From the NCBI GenBank assembly GCA_044508835.1, contig JBIQHD010000013.1, forward strand, positions 47,152-111,151: a stretch of DNA of 64,000 nt. The letters run 5' to 3'. Each line of letters opens with the position of its first letter. Positions within the stretch are counted from its first letter, which is position 1. The notes below the pieces were generated by a model. That model saw only the letters and a program-made list of their open reading frames with translations, had not been told where the DNA came from and did not search any database. Positions 19,781 through 28,232 of this stretch are shown here, in pieces. The DNA is from JAKFDI01 sp044508835. Lineage in GTDB: Bacteria > Pseudomonadota > Gammaproteobacteria > Burkholderiales > Burkholderiaceae_C. Both the position numbers and the translations under genes were made by a program.

Positions 19781-20872
19781 ATGGCCCTTTCCGAAGCCGC
19801 GCTGCTCGATGCGCTGAAGACCGTCGTCGACCCCAACACCGGCACCGATTTCGTGTCCGCCAAGCAGCTGAAGAACCTGCGCATCGACGGCGGCGCGGTC
19901 AGCTTCGAGGTGGAACTCGGCTACCCGGCCAGGAGCCAGCTCGCCGCGCTGAAGGCCTCGCTCGAGGCCGCCGCGCGCGGCGTGCCCGGCGTGGAGCGGG
20001 TCCAAGCCTCGCTGCAGACCAAGGTCGTCGCCCACGCCGTGCAGCGCGGCGTGCAGCTGCTGCCGGGCGTGAAGAACATCGTGGCGGTGGCCTCCGGCAA
20101 GGGCGGCGTGGGCAAGAGCACCACGGCGGTGAACCTGGCGCTGGCGCTGGCCGCCGAGGGCGCGAGCGTGGGCATCCTCGACGCCGACATCTACGGCCCC
20201 AGCCAGCCGATGATGATGGGCATCCAGGGCCGGCCCGAATCGGCCGACGGCAAGACCATGGAGCCGCTGGCCAACTACGGCGTGCAGGTCATGTCGATCG
20301 GCTTCCTGGTCGACGCCGACCAGGCCATGGTCTGGCGCGGCCCCATGGCCACCCAGGCGCTCGACCAGCTGCTGCGCCAGACCAACTGGCGCGAGCTCGA
20401 CTACCTCGTCGTCGACATGCCGCCGGGCACCGGCGACATCCAGCTCACCCTCAGCCAGAAGGTGCCGCTCACCGGCGCGGTGATCGTGACCACGCCGCAG
20501 GACATCGCCCTGCTCGACGCCCGCAAGGGCCTGAAGATGTTCGAGAAGGTGGGCGTGCCCATCCTCGGCATCGTCGAGAATATGGCGGTGCACGTGTGCA
20601 CGAACTGCGGCCACGTGGAGCACATCTTCGGCGCCGAGGGCGGCAAGAAGATGGCGGCGCAGTACGGGGTCGACTATCTCGGCGCGCTGCCGCTGAACCT
20701 GTCGATCCGCGAGCAGGCCGACAGCGGCCGCCCGAGCGTGGTGAGCGATCCGGACGGGGAGATCGCCGGGCTCTACAAGGCGGTGGCGCGGGGGGTGGCG
20801 GTGAAGATCGCGCAGCGCGCGAAGGACTTCTCGTCCAAGTTCCCGACGATCACGATCTCGAAGAACACCTGA
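19781..20872 (+). CDS. apbC: Iron-sulfur cluster carrier protein ApbC (Mrp/NBP35)
   Basis: 363 residues. An N-terminal MIP18/DUF59 domain (LLDALKTVVDPNTGTDFVSAKQLKNLRI) is followed by a P-loop ATPase with a deviant Walker A (ASGKGGVGKSTTAVNLALAL). It has the CxxC cluster-binding pair (VCTNCGH near residue 275) and the usual GILDADIYGPSQP and DMPPGTGDIQLTLSQ. It assembles or carries Fe-S clusters to apoproteins. The metG/apbC divergent arrangement is frequent in proteobacteria. Confidence 0.96.
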   Translation: MALSEAALLDALKTVVDPNTGTDFVSAKQLKNLRIDGGAVSFEVELGYPARSQLAALKASLEAAARGVPGVERVQASLQTKVVAHAVQRGVQLLPGVKNIVAVASGKGGVGKSTTAVNLALALAAEGASVGILDADIYGPSQPMMMGIQGRPESADGKTMEPLANYGVQVMSIGFLVDADQAMVWRGPMATQALDQLLRQTNWRELDYLVVDMPPGTGDIQLTLSQKVPLTGAVIVTTPQDIALLDARKGLKMFEKVGVPILGIVENMAVHVCTNCGHVEHIFGAEGGKKMAAQYGVDYLGALPLNLSIREQADSGRPSVVSDPDGEIAGLYKAVARGVAVKIAQRAKDFSSKFPTITISKNT

Positions 20873-20896
20873 GGCGCCGGCCCGGCGGGCCGTCGT

Positions 20897-21424
20897 TCAG
20901 GCGGGGTGCGCCATGTTGCGGATGTAGGTCGGGCCGGCGCGGCGCTCGATCTCCTCGAGCAGCGGCTTCTTCCAGCCGAGCGCGAACAGGATCTCGGCGG
21001 TGACGAACATCGGCCCGACCAGCAGGCCGGCCAGGTCGTCGACGAAGGCGGGCTTGCGGCCCTCGTACCAGTGGCCGACGAACTGGATGATCCAGCCGAC
21101 CACGAACAGGACGATGCCCCAGGCCAGCCAGGCCGCCACGGTGCCGGCCGCCAGCGGATGCGCCAGCCAGACCAGCACGCCGGTGGCGAGGCTCACCGCG
21201 GCGCCGAGCACCAGGTCGCCGCGCGTCAGCCACCAGGCTGCGGCGGCGGCGAAGGCCACCCAGGCCGGCGTGAGCGCCAGGCCGCCGACGGCGAAGTCGG
21301 GCCGCGCCAGCAGCACGCCGATGGCGAAGACGATCATCGGCACGCCGATCAGGTGGGTGGTGATGTTGCGCCGGTCGCGGTGGTATTGGGCGTACTGGGT
21401 CAGGAGGTCGATGGCCTGGCGCAT
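20897..21424 (-). CDS. Mpo1/YGL010w-like membrane protein (DUF962)
   Basis: 175 residues with four or five membrane segments. Conserved histidine motifs are YHRDRRNITTHLIGVP near the N-terminus and GWIIQFVGHWYEGRKPAFVDD near the C-terminus. The yeast homologue Mpo1 is an iron-dependent dioxygenase that alpha-oxidises 2-hydroxy fatty acids; the bacterial function is not established. GGGAGAA precedes the ATG at 21424. It is convergent with apbC and divergent from dcd. Confidence 0.85.
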   Translation of the reverse strand: MRQAIDLLTQYAQYHRDRRNITTHLIGVPMIVFAIGVLLARPDFAVGGLALTPAWVAFAAAAAWWLTRGDLVLGAAVSLATGVLVWLAHPLAAGTVAAWLAWGIVLFVVGWIIQFVGHWYEGRKPAFVDDLAGLLVGPMFVTAEILFALGWKKPLLEEIERRAGPTYIRNMAHPA

Positions 21425-21523
21425 GGGTTTCTCCCATCGGATGGACACACAACTGTCGCACAGCAAGCGGCGGGCCGCGTGCGCGGCGTCCCTAAAATCG
21501 GCCTCTTTTCGCAGGGCCTGCGC

Positions 21524-22093
21524 ATGAGCATCAAGAGCGACAAGTGGATCCGCCGCATGGCCGAGGCGCACGGCATGATCGAGCCGTTCGAGCCCGGCCA
21601 AGTGCGTCATTCGCCCGACGGCCAGCGCATCGTGAGCTACGGCACCAGCAGCTACGGGTACGACATCCGCTGCGCGCCGGAGTTCAAGGTCTTCACCAAC
21701 ATCTACAGCACGGTGGTCGACCCGAAGAACTTCGACGAGAAGAGCTTCGTGGACATCCGTTCCGACGTCTGCATCATCCCGCCCAACAGCTTCGCGCTGG
21801 CGCGCACGGTGGAGTACTTCCGCATCCCGCGCAACGTGCTGACCATATGCCTGGGCAAGAGCACCTACGCCCGGTGCGGGATCATCGTCAACGTCACGCC
21901 CTTCGAGCCCGAGTGGGAGGGCTACGTGACGCTGGAGTTCAGCAACACCACGCCGCTGCCGGCCAAGATCTACGCCGGCGAGGGCTGCGCCCAGGTGCTC
22001 TTCTTCGAGAGCGACGAGGTCTGCGAGACGAGCTACAAGGACCGGGGCGGCAAGTACCAGGGCCAGCGCGGCGTCACCCTGCCCAAGACCTGA
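21524..22093 (+). CDS. dcd: dCTP deaminase
   Basis: 189 residues, the usual length. Dcd converts dCTP to dUTP, which supplies thymidylate synthesis. Motifs include SYGTSSYGYDIRCA, VVDPKNFDEKSF, CLGKSTYARCGIIVNVTPFEPEWEGYVTLEFSNTTPLPAKIYA and the Gln-rich end GGKYQGQRGVTLP. TAAAAT at 21493-21498 could be its -10 element. The ATG at 21524 fits the family N-terminus MSIKSDKWIRRMA. Confidence 0.97.
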   Translation: MSIKSDKWIRRMAEAHGMIEPFEPGQVRHSPDGQRIVSYGTSSYGYDIRCAPEFKVFTNIYSTVVDPKNFDEKSFVDIRSDVCIIPPNSFALARTVEYFRIPRNVLTICLGKSTYARCGIIVNVTPFEPEWEGYVTLEFSNTTPLPAKIYAGEGCAQVLFFESDEVCETSYKDRGGKYQGQRGVTLPKT

Positions 22094-22211
22094 GCCGGGG
22101 CGCCGCGGCGTCCCGTCCTACCCGAAATTCATCCTTGCCGGAAGCGCGGACTCGCGCGGTGACACTACGATCCGCGAGCAGCCGGCGAGACGCAGACGGC
22201 GAGGAGAACCC

Positions 22212-23084
22212 ATGAGGTGGCAGGGCAACCGTGAAAGCAGCAACGTCGAGGACGCCCGCGCGGGCGGCGGCCGCGGCGGCCTGCGCGTGGGCGGCGGGCG
22301 CGGGCTGAGCCTGGGCACCATCGCCGTGGCGCTGGTCGCCGGCTGGATCTTCGGCATCAACCCGCTCACGCTGCTGGGCATGCTCGACGGCGGCGGCCCG
22401 GCGCAGGTGCAGCAGGCCCCGGCGGGCGCGCCGCCGAAGGACGACGAGATGGCCCGCTTCGTCTCGGTGGTGCTGGCCGACACCGAGGACGTGTGGAAGG
22501 CGCAGTTCCAGCAGCTCGGCACCGTCTACCGCGAGCCCAAGCTGCGGCTGTTCCGCGGCAGCGAGCCCACGGCCTGCGGCACCGGCCAGGCGGCGATGGG
22601 GCCGTTCTACTGCCCCGGCGACGAGAAGGTCTACATCGACCTGTCGTTCTACGAGACGATGCGCACCCGCCTGGGCGCGCCGGGCGACTTCGCCCAGGCC
22701 TACGTGATCGCGCACGAGGTGGCGCACCACGTGCAGAACCTCCTGGGCATCACCGGCAAGGTCGACGCCCTGCGCGGGCGCGTCAGCCAGGCGCAGCAGA
22801 ACGCGATGAGCGTGCGCCTGGAACTGCAGGCCGACTGCCTGGCCGGCGTGTGGGCCTACCACGCGCACCAGGCGCGGCAGATCCTGGAGCAGGGCGACGT
22901 GGAGGAGGCGCTGAACGCCGCCTCGCAGATCGGCGACGACGCGCTGCAGCGCAGGTCGCGCGGCACCGTGCAGCCCGAGAGTTTCACCCACGGCACGAGC
23001 GCGCAGCGCGTGTCTTGGTTCAAGCGCGGCCTGGCCAGCGGCAAGGTCGCGCAATGCAATACCTTCGACGCGCAGCAGCTGTAG
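22212..23084 (+). CDS. Putative neutral zinc metallopeptidase (YpfJ family)
   Basis: 290 residues. It has a Gly-rich basic N-terminus, one membrane segment (SLGTIAVALVAGWIFGINPLTLLG, residues 33-56) and a zinc site HEVAHHVQ with a third-ligand region ELQADCLAGVWA. FYCPGDEKVYIDLSFY is also a family signature. It is likely anchored with the catalytic domain in the periplasm. The substrate is unknown. Confidence 0.9.
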   Translation: MRWQGNRESSNVEDARAGGGRGGLRVGGGRGLSLGTIAVALVAGWIFGINPLTLLGMLDGGGPAQVQQAPAGAPPKDDEMARFVSVVLADTEDVWKAQFQQLGTVYREPKLRLFRGSEPTACGTGQAAMGPFYCPGDEKVYIDLSFYETMRTRLGAPGDFAQAYVIAHEVAHHVQNLLGITGKVDALRGRVSQAQQNAMSVRLELQADCLAGVWAYHAHQARQILEQGDVEEALNAASQIGDDALQRRSRGTVQPESFTHGTSAQRVSWFKRGLASGKVAQCNTFDAQQL

Positions 23085-23112
23085 CGGCGCGCCGTCCTAC
23101 CGGGGATCTTCC

Positions 23113-23478
23113 ATGCGATCAGTCGTACGCTCGGAACCCGTCATCCACGCCTGGTTCGACCTGATCGAGCCCGACCAGCAGGAGGTGGCCCGCGCGCTGC
23201 GCGACGCCCTCATGAACGCCGAGCCCGCGCTGGTGCCGGTGGTGAAGTGGGGCAACCTCGTCTTCACGCTCGGCGGCCAGCATGCCTTCGCGCTGGCCGT
23301 GCACCGCGGGCACGTGAACCTGCAGGTGTTCAACGGCGCCGACCTGGCCGACCGCTTTCCGGAGCTGGAGGGCAGCAGCCGCGGCTCGCGCCAGATCAAG
23401 TTCAGGCTGCGCCAGCCGATCGACGAGGCGCTGGTGCGCGAGGTGGTGCTGGCCTCGGCCGAGCTGATGGCGCACTGA
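23113..23478 (+). CDS. DUF1801 domain protein
   Basis: 121 residues. The YdhG/DUF1801-like fold is visible in VIHAWFDLIEPDQQEVARALRDAL, VVKWGNLVFTLGGQHAFALAVHRGHVNLQVFNGADLADRFPELEGSSRGSRQIKF. It is a small soluble cytoplasmic protein of unknown function. It starts 28 bases after the zinc peptidase and may share its transcript. Confidence 0.75.
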   Translation: MRSVVRSEPVIHAWFDLIEPDQQEVARALRDALMNAEPALVPVVKWGNLVFTLGGQHAFALAVHRGHVNLQVFNGADLADRFPELEGSSRGSRQIKFRLRQPIDEALVREVVLASAELMAH

Positions 23479-23482
23479 GTGG

Positions 23483-23565
23483 CGCCCCCGGCGCGGTGTA
23501 CCGCGCCACCCACCGAGGGGGTGCTCAGCCGGCTTGGGGCGGCCCGGCGCTCGGCTGAGCGCTCG
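23483..23565. terminator. Tandem hairpins between convergent genes
   Basis: Two perfect inverted repeats lie between the DUF1801 and lldD stops: ggcgcggt-gt-accgcgcc (23490-23507) and gctcagccg / cggctgagc (23523-23531 and 23552-23560). They probably act as a two-way terminator. The flanking GCGCCCCCGG ... CACCGAGGGGG text resembles another GC-rich dispersed element of Comamonadaceae. Confidence 0.6.
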
Positions 23566-23582
23566 CGCCGAGTGCCCGGTCG

Positions 23583-24734
23583 TCAGTCGGGATGGGTGCC
23601 CGGGATCAGGATGCGCCGGTCCACGGTGTGGATGTCGGTGTGGCCGCAGAAGGCCATCGTGATGTCGAGCTCCTTCTGGAGGATCTCCAGGCAGCGGGTG
23701 ACGCCCGCCTCGCCCATGGCGCCCAGGCCGTAGAGGAACGAGCGGCCGATCAGCGTGCCGCGCGCGCCGAGCGCCACGGCCTTGAGCACGTCCTGCCCGG
23801 AGCGGATGCCGCCGTCCATCCACACCTCGATGCGCGAGCCGACCTCGCGGGCGATCTCGGGCAGGGCCGCGATCGACGACGGCGCGCCGTCGAGCTGGCG
23901 CCCGCCGTGGTTGGAGACGATGAGCGCGTCGGCCCCGGTGTCGGCCGCGTGGCGGGCGTCCTCGGCGTCCATCACGCCCTTCAGGATCAGCTTGCCGCCC
24001 CAGCGCTTCTTGATCCACTCGACGTCGCCCCAGTTCAGGCGCGGGTCGAACTGCTCGGCCGTCCAGGACGAGAGCGAGGACAGGTCGCTGACGTTCTTCG
24101 CGTGGCCGACGATGTTGCCGAAGCTGCGCCGCTTCGTGCCCAGCATCCCCAGGCACCAGCGCGGCTTGGTGGCCAGGTTGAGCAGGTTGCCGAGGGTGGG
24201 CTTGGGCGGCGTGGTCAGGCCGTTGCGGATGTCCTTGTGGCGCTGGCCCAGCACCTGCAGGTCGAGCGTGAGCATCAGCGCGCCGCAGCCGGCGGCGCGG
24301 GCGCGCTCGATCAGGCGCTCGATGAAGTCGCGGTCGCGCATCACGTAGAGCTGGAACCAGAACGGCGCCTTGGTGTGCGCCGCCACGTCCTCGATCGAGC
24401 AGATGCTCATGGTCGACAGCGTGAACGGCACGCCGAACTTCTCGGCCGCGCGGGCGGCGAGGATCTCGCCGTCGGCATGCATCATCCCGGTGTTGCCGGT
24501 GGGCGCGATGGCCACCGGCATGGCCACGTCCACGCCGACCATCGTCGTGCGCGTGCTGCGGTTGTCCATGTTCACCGCCACGCGCTGGCGCAGCTTGATG
24601 CGCTGGAAGTCTTCCTCGTTGGCGCGGTAGGTGCTCTCGGTGTAGGAGCCGGCGTCGGCGTAGTCGTAGAACATGCGCGGCACGCGCTTCCGGGCGAGGG
24701 CGCGCAGCTCTTCGATGTGGGTGATGACGGGCAC
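23583..24734 (-). CDS. lldD: FMN-dependent L-lactate dehydrogenase / alpha-hydroxy-acid oxidase
   Basis: 383 residues from a GTG start (VPVITHIEELRALARKR) preceded by GGAGA. FMN and active-site motifs are MFYDYADAGSYTESTYRANEEDF, PTGNTGMMHADGE, FQLYVMRDR, LKGVMDAEDA, SNHGGRQLDGAPSS (catalytic His) and DGGIRSGQD. It oxidises L-lactate or a similar hydroxy acid to the keto acid and feeds electrons to the respiratory chain. A second, more distant member of the same family is at 59541. Confidence 0.9.
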   Translation of the reverse strand: MPVITHIEELRALARKRVPRMFYDYADAGSYTESTYRANEEDFQRIKLRQRVAVNMDNRSTRTTMVGVDVAMPVAIAPTGNTGMMHADGEILAARAAEKFGVPFTLSTMSICSIEDVAAHTKAPFWFQLYVMRDRDFIERLIERARAAGCGALMLTLDLQVLGQRHKDIRNGLTTPPKPTLGNLLNLATKPRWCLGMLGTKRRSFGNIVGHAKNVSDLSSLSSWTAEQFDPRLNWGDVEWIKKRWGGKLILKGVMDAEDARHAADTGADALIVSNHGGRQLDGAPSSIAALPEIAREVGSRIEVWMDGGIRSGQDVLKAVALGARGTLIGRSFLYGLGAMGEAGVTRCLEILQKELDITMAFCGHTDIHTVDRRILIPGTHPD

Positions 24735-24778
24735 GGTGGGATCTCCTGGGGCGAGGGCACCGATCCTACCGGCCGCGT

Positions 24779-25999
24779 TCAGCCCGGCTCGTGCGGCAGC
24801 GCGTCGAACAGCGGCAGCGGCTCGAACACCGGTTCGCGCGCCGCGGGCGGCCCGGGCGGCCGCCCGGGGCCGACGAGGTCGGCCAGCCGCGCCAGGTTGC
24901 CCGCGCGCACGCCCAGCAGCCGCAGGCGCCGCGACAGGTCCACGCGCTTGAGGCACTCGCCCGCCGCGCGGCGGATGCTGCGGGCGTCCAGCGTGTGCGC
25001 CGCCAGCGTGAGGTCGCGCGTGACGATGCGGAAGTCGTCGAAGCGCAGCTTGATGCCGATGGTCTTGCCGGCGTAGCCCTTGCGCTCCAGGTCGCCGGCG
25101 AGCTGCACGCACAGCTCGGTGAAGATGGCGCCCAGTTGCGCCCGGTCGCGCACGGCGTGCAGGTCGCGCTCGAAGGTGGTCTCGCGGCTGATGGACTTGG
25201 GCTCGCTGGCGGTGACCACCGGCCGCTCGTCGCGGCCGTGCGCCATGGCGTGCAGCCAGGCGCCGTAGCTGCGGCCGAACTGCTCGACGAGGAACGCCGG
25301 GTCGGCCGCGGCCACGTCGCCGATGGTGTGCAGCCCGAGGCCCGCGAGCTTCTGCGCCGCCTTCGGCCCGACGCCGTTGACCTTGCGCGCCGCCAGCGGC
25401 CAGATGCGCGCCGGGATGTCGTCCGGCGACAGCAGCGTCAGCCCGTCGGGCTTGTCGAGCTCGGAGCCGATCTTGGCGAGCAGCTTGTTCGGCGTGACGG
25501 CGATCGAGCAGGTGAGCCCCGTGGCCGCGCGCACCGCGTCCTTCAGCCGCCGCGCCACGGCCCGGCCGCCGTCGGCCTGGGCGCCCGGCGCCTCGGTGAG
25601 GTCGACGTAGATCTCGTCGATGCCGCGGTCCTCCATCACCGGGGCGATCTCGCGCACGGCGGCCTTGAACAGGCGCGAGTAGCGGCGGTATTCGTCGAAG
25701 TCGACCGGCAGCAGCACGGCGTCGGGCGCGAGCTGCGCTGCCTTCATCGTCCCCATGGCCGAATGCACGCCCAGCGCGCGGGCCTCGTAGGTGGAGGTGG
25801 TGATGACGCCGCGGCCGGCGTAGTCGCGCAGGCGGGCGTAGCGGAAGCCGCCGCCGGGCAACGGTTCGGGCTGGTGGCGCCGCCCGCCGCCGATGACCAC
25901 CGGCAGGCCGCGCAGGTCCGGGTAGCGCAGCAGTTCGACCGATGCGTAGAACGCATCCATGTCGAGGTGGGCGATCAGGCGGCGGGGCGAGTCGGGCAC
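24779..25999 (-). CDS. dinB: DNA polymerase IV (Y family)
   Basis: 406 residues. Catalytic motifs are HLDMDAFYASVE and GIDEIYVDLTE. The palm has TYEARALGVHSAMG, the helix-hairpin-helix is VNGVGPKAAQKLAGLGLHTIGD, and the little-finger domain includes SISRETTFERDL. The C-terminal PLPLFD resembles a beta-clamp-binding QLxLF-type motif. It performs translesion synthesis. A LexA-box-like site lies 41-56 bases upstream of the ATG, so damage induction is likely. Confidence 0.95.
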   Translation of the reverse strand: MPDSPRRLIAHLDMDAFYASVELLRYPDLRGLPVVIGGGRRHQPEPLPGGGFRYARLRDYAGRGVITTSTYEARALGVHSAMGTMKAAQLAPDAVLLPVDFDEYRRYSRLFKAAVREIAPVMEDRGIDEIYVDLTEAPGAQADGGRAVARRLKDAVRAATGLTCSIAVTPNKLLAKIGSELDKPDGLTLLSPDDIPARIWPLAARKVNGVGPKAAQKLAGLGLHTIGDVAAADPAFLVEQFGRSYGAWLHAMAHGRDERPVVTASEPKSISRETTFERDLHAVRDRAQLGAIFTELCVQLAGDLERKGYAGKTIGIKLRFDDFRIVTRDLTLAAHTLDARSIRRAAGECLKRVDLSRRLRLLGVRAGNLARLADLVGPGRPPGPPAAREPVFEPLPLFDALPHEPG

Positions 26000-26039
26000 G
26001 GCAGGACGCGGCGTCGCGCCCGTGGGGTCGATCCGGGGA

Positions 26040-26055
26040 CTGTATGTCCGACCAG
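26040..26055 (-). promoter_or_regulatory. LexA (SOS) box upstream of dinB
   Basis: CTGTATGTCCGACCAG agrees with CTGT-N8-ACAG except for one base in the last half-site. Its distance of about 41 bases from the dinB start suits a repressor site over the promoter. Confidence 0.6.
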
Positions 26056-26096
26056 TGGTCGCCGCAAGCCGGCGCGGGGGCGGCCCGCTGCGGCAC

Positions 26097-26849
26097 TCAG
26101 GCGCCCAGTTCCTCGTGGTGGCCCGTGGCGCCGGGCTTCCAGTAGGCCGCGATGCGGGCGTCCTCGCGCGGATGCGCCTTGTCGACGAGCAGGATCTGCC
26201 GGGCGCGCGCCATCGCCCCCGCCTCGCCGGCGCACCAGGCGTAGCCGGGCTGCGGCGGCAGCGCCAGGGCGCGCAGCGCGGCCTCCCATTCCTGCGGGGT
26301 GGCCACCCACTGCAGCTCGAGCCGCGCGGCGCTCGCCAGCGCGCGGCGGTCGCCGGCGTCGGGCACCTGCAGCAGCACGATGGCGCGGGTGCCGGCGGGC
26401 AGCTCCTCGAGCCGGCGGTGGACGGCGGGCAGGGCGCTGGCGTCGCCGGCCAGCAGGTGCCAGTCGTAGTCGGTGGGCACGATCATCGAGCCGCGCGGGC
26501 CGGCGACGACGATGCGCTGGCCGACGGCCGCCCGGCGCGCCCAGTCCGCCGCCGGGCCGTGCCCGTGCAGCGCGAACTCGATCGTCAGCTCGCGGCGCTC
26601 GCGGTCGAAGCGGCGCGGCGTGTAGTCGCGCATCACCGGCTCGCCCGATGCGCCGGGGAGGATCAGCTTCACGTGGTCGTCGAAGGAGGCGGAGACGAAG
26701 TCGTGCAGTTCCTCGCCGGCGAAGGTGATGCCGGCGAAGCCCGGCCCGAGGCGCTCGACGCGCGCCACCTGCACGTCGCGTCGGCGCAGCTCGTGGCGCA
26801 CGCGCTGCACGCGGCGGCGGGGCTCGGTGGGGTTCAGGGGTTCGGTCAT
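26097..26849 (-). CDS. Siderophore-interacting protein (ViuB-type ferric reductase)
   Basis: 250 residues from MTEPLNPTEPRRRVQRV. It has an FAD-binding domain (FDDHVKLILPG, MRDYTPRRFDRERRELTIEFALHGHGPAADWA) and an NAD(P)H side (WHLLAGDASALPAVHRRLEELPAG, YAWCAGEAGAM). Members reduce ferric siderophores in the cytoplasm to release iron. An upstream in-frame ATG at 26885 would lie inside the operator region, so 26849 is preferred. It is divergent from a MarR regulator. Confidence 0.9.
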   Translation of the reverse strand: MTEPLNPTEPRRRVQRVRHELRRRDVQVARVERLGPGFAGITFAGEELHDFVSASFDDHVKLILPGASGEPVMRDYTPRRFDRERRELTIEFALHGHGPAADWARRAAVGQRIVVAGPRGSMIVPTDYDWHLLAGDASALPAVHRRLEELPAGTRAIVLLQVPDAGDRRALASAARLELQWVATPQEWEAALRALALPPQPGYAWCAGEAGAMARARQILLVDKAHPREDARIAAYWKPGATGHHEELGA

Positions 26850-26861
26850 GGGTTCGATGGA

Positions 26862-26913
26862 TTGGTTGATAATCTCATCGATCATGCGCAGATAAGTTGA
26901 TGATGTCAACCAA
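26862..26913. promoter_or_regulatory. Operator/promoter region between SIP and marR genes
   Basis: An AT-rich stretch in a very GC-rich window. It holds an 8-base inverted repeat (ttggttga at 26862-26869, tcaaccaa at 26906-26913) and a tighter one, gttga-N5-tcaac (26896-26910), ending just before the marR ATG. MarR proteins commonly repress divergent neighbours through such palindromes. Confidence 0.55.
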
Positions 26914-27357
26914 ATGGAAATGAATCCCCCGGAGGACGTGCTGGAAATCGTCCATTCCGTCATGCATGCCTTTCGCGCGCGCCAGCACCGCCTCGCCGGG
27001 GCGGGCGGCAGCGAGCTGGCGCTCATGGAGGGCAGGGTGCTGGCCTTCTTCGCGCGGCATCCCGGCGCCACGCAGCGCGAGCTGGTCGAGCACTCGGGGC
27101 GCGACAAGGGGCAGATCGCGCGGCTGATCGGCGGCCTGAAGGCGCGCGGCCTCCTGGCGGCGCGCGCCGACGAGAGCGACCGCCGCGTGGTGCGGCTGCA
27201 GCTCACCGAGCGCGGCGAGGCCATCCACCGCGAGCTGAACCAGCAGCGCCGGCGCCTGGCGAAGGCGGCCGTGGCCGGCATGAGCGACGAGCAGCGGCGC
27301 GAGCTCGCGGCGCTGCTGCTGCAGGTGCGCGCGAACCTCGAAGCCGCCGTTCCCTGA
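26914..27357 (+). CDS. MarR-family transcriptional regulator
   Basis: 147 residues with a winged helix-turn-helix (GATQRELVEHSGRDKGQIARLIGGLKARGLLAARADESDRRVVRLQLTERGEAI) between dimerisation helices. It probably controls the divergent siderophore-interacting protein gene and itself through the palindromes in the 64-base gap. The effector ligand is unknown. Confidence 0.9.
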   Translation: MEMNPPEDVLEIVHSVMHAFRARQHRLAGAGGSELALMEGRVLAFFARHPGATQRELVEHSGRDKGQIARLIGGLKARGLLAARADESDRRVVRLQLTERGEAIHRELNQQRRRLAKAAVAGMSDEQRRELAALLLQVRANLEAAVP

Positions 27358-27386
27358 CCCGGCGCGGGGTCTTCAGGAAGGCCTGT

Positions 27387-27815
27387 TCAGGCCTGGAGCG
27401 TGCCGCCCAGCAGCCGCGAGTCGGCCACGCCGGCGGACGAATAGAGCGCCGGCGCCTCGCGCGGCATCAGCACGTCGATGGCGCGGTCGAGCGCCGCCGT
27501 GGCGCGGGCCAGGGATTCGCGCTGCGCCGCCACCTGGCCGCTGGCATTGGCCAGCCGGTGGCGCATGGGCAGCGGCACGCCGCCGCTGCGCGCGGCGTGC
27601 GTGAAGCGCTCCACCGCGCGCGCGAGCGCACGGTGGAGTTCGGACGAATGCGTGTCGATCGCCGCCGCGTCGCGGGCGCGCAGCGCCTCGCCGAGGGCGC
27701 CGAGTTCGGCTTCCACCGCCGCCAGCGTCTGTTCGAGCAACGGATCGGCCGCTTCGGCGGCCGGCATCGGCAGTGGAATCATGGAGTGAGCCCCGGAGGG
27801 CGCCGTGTGGTCCAT
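27387..27815 (-). CDS. flgN: Flagellar export chaperone FlgN
   Basis: 142 residues, mostly helical (LLEQTLAAVEAELGALGEALRARDAAAIDTHSSELHRAL). FlgN binds the hook-filament junction proteins FlgK and FlgL before export. Sequence similarity is weak, as is usual, but position and size fit. Its ATG overlaps the flgM stop (TGATG), so translation is coupled. An internal ATG at 27782 is less likely. Confidence 0.8.
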   Translation of the reverse strand: MDHTAPSGAHSMIPLPMPAAEAADPLLEQTLAAVEAELGALGEALRARDAAAIDTHSSELHRALARAVERFTHAARSGGVPLPMRHRLANASGQVAAQRESLARATAALDRAIDVLMPREAPALYSSAGVADSRLLGGTLQA

Positions 27816-28114
27816 CAATGCGAGGTCTTGCCCAGCAGTTCCTGTGCGTTGGCGATCAGCCGGTCGGCGATCACCTCGGCGTTGACGGTGAACTGGCCGC
27901 TGGCGATGGCCTGGGAAATGCGTTCCACCTTGGCCGTGTCGAACTCGCCGTCCGCGCCCGAGATCAGGCTGGCCGCGGTGTTCGACAGCTCGACCTGCGC
28001 GCTCGCCTCGGCGGGCGCCGCCACGGGGGCCGTCTTGGCGGACTGGCTGGCGCCGGCGCGGCCCGCGGCGGCCGGTGCGACCGGCGGCGTGTCGGCAGGG
28101 TTACCGATTTTCAT
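27815..28114 (-). CDS. flgM: Anti-sigma-28 factor FlgM
   Basis: 99 residues: MKIGNPADTPP, an Ala/Pro-rich disordered N-terminal half and the conserved C-terminal FliA-binding part (VELSNTAASLI, DTAKVERISQAIASGQFTVNAEVIADRLIANAQELL). It holds FliA inactive until the hook is finished and FlgM is exported. A FliA-type promoter lies upstream, as expected for the feedback loop. Confidence 0.95.
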   Translation of the reverse strand: MKIGNPADTPPVAPAAAGRAGASQSAKTAPVAAPAEASAQVELSNTAASLISGADGEFDTAKVERISQAIASGQFTVNAEVIADRLIANAQELLGKTSH

Positions 28115-28165
28115 GATGCTCTCCAGAGGGCGGAAGAGACTTCCGGCCCGTTCAACATGGACGGT

Positions 28166-28192
28166 GTATCGACCCGTCCCGCGTTGACTTTA
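28166..28192 (-). promoter_or_regulatory. Sigma-28 (FliA) promoter for flgMN
   Basis: Read on the minus strand the sequence is TAAAGTCA-N11-GTCGATAC, against consensus TAAAGTTT-N11-GCCGATAA. The spacing is exact. The predicted start near 28158 gives a leader of about 44 bases to flgM. Confidence 0.8.
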
Positions 28193-28232
28193 GGCCTTTC
28201 TCGCCGGCGGACCCCGCGAATGGGTGGCCCGC

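Noticed and set aside
23479..23582. Fifth copy of the approximately 85-base dispersed repeat
   Set aside because: It shares GC hairpins and a GAGGGGG motif but does not align along its length with copies A-D, so I list it only as tandem hairpins.
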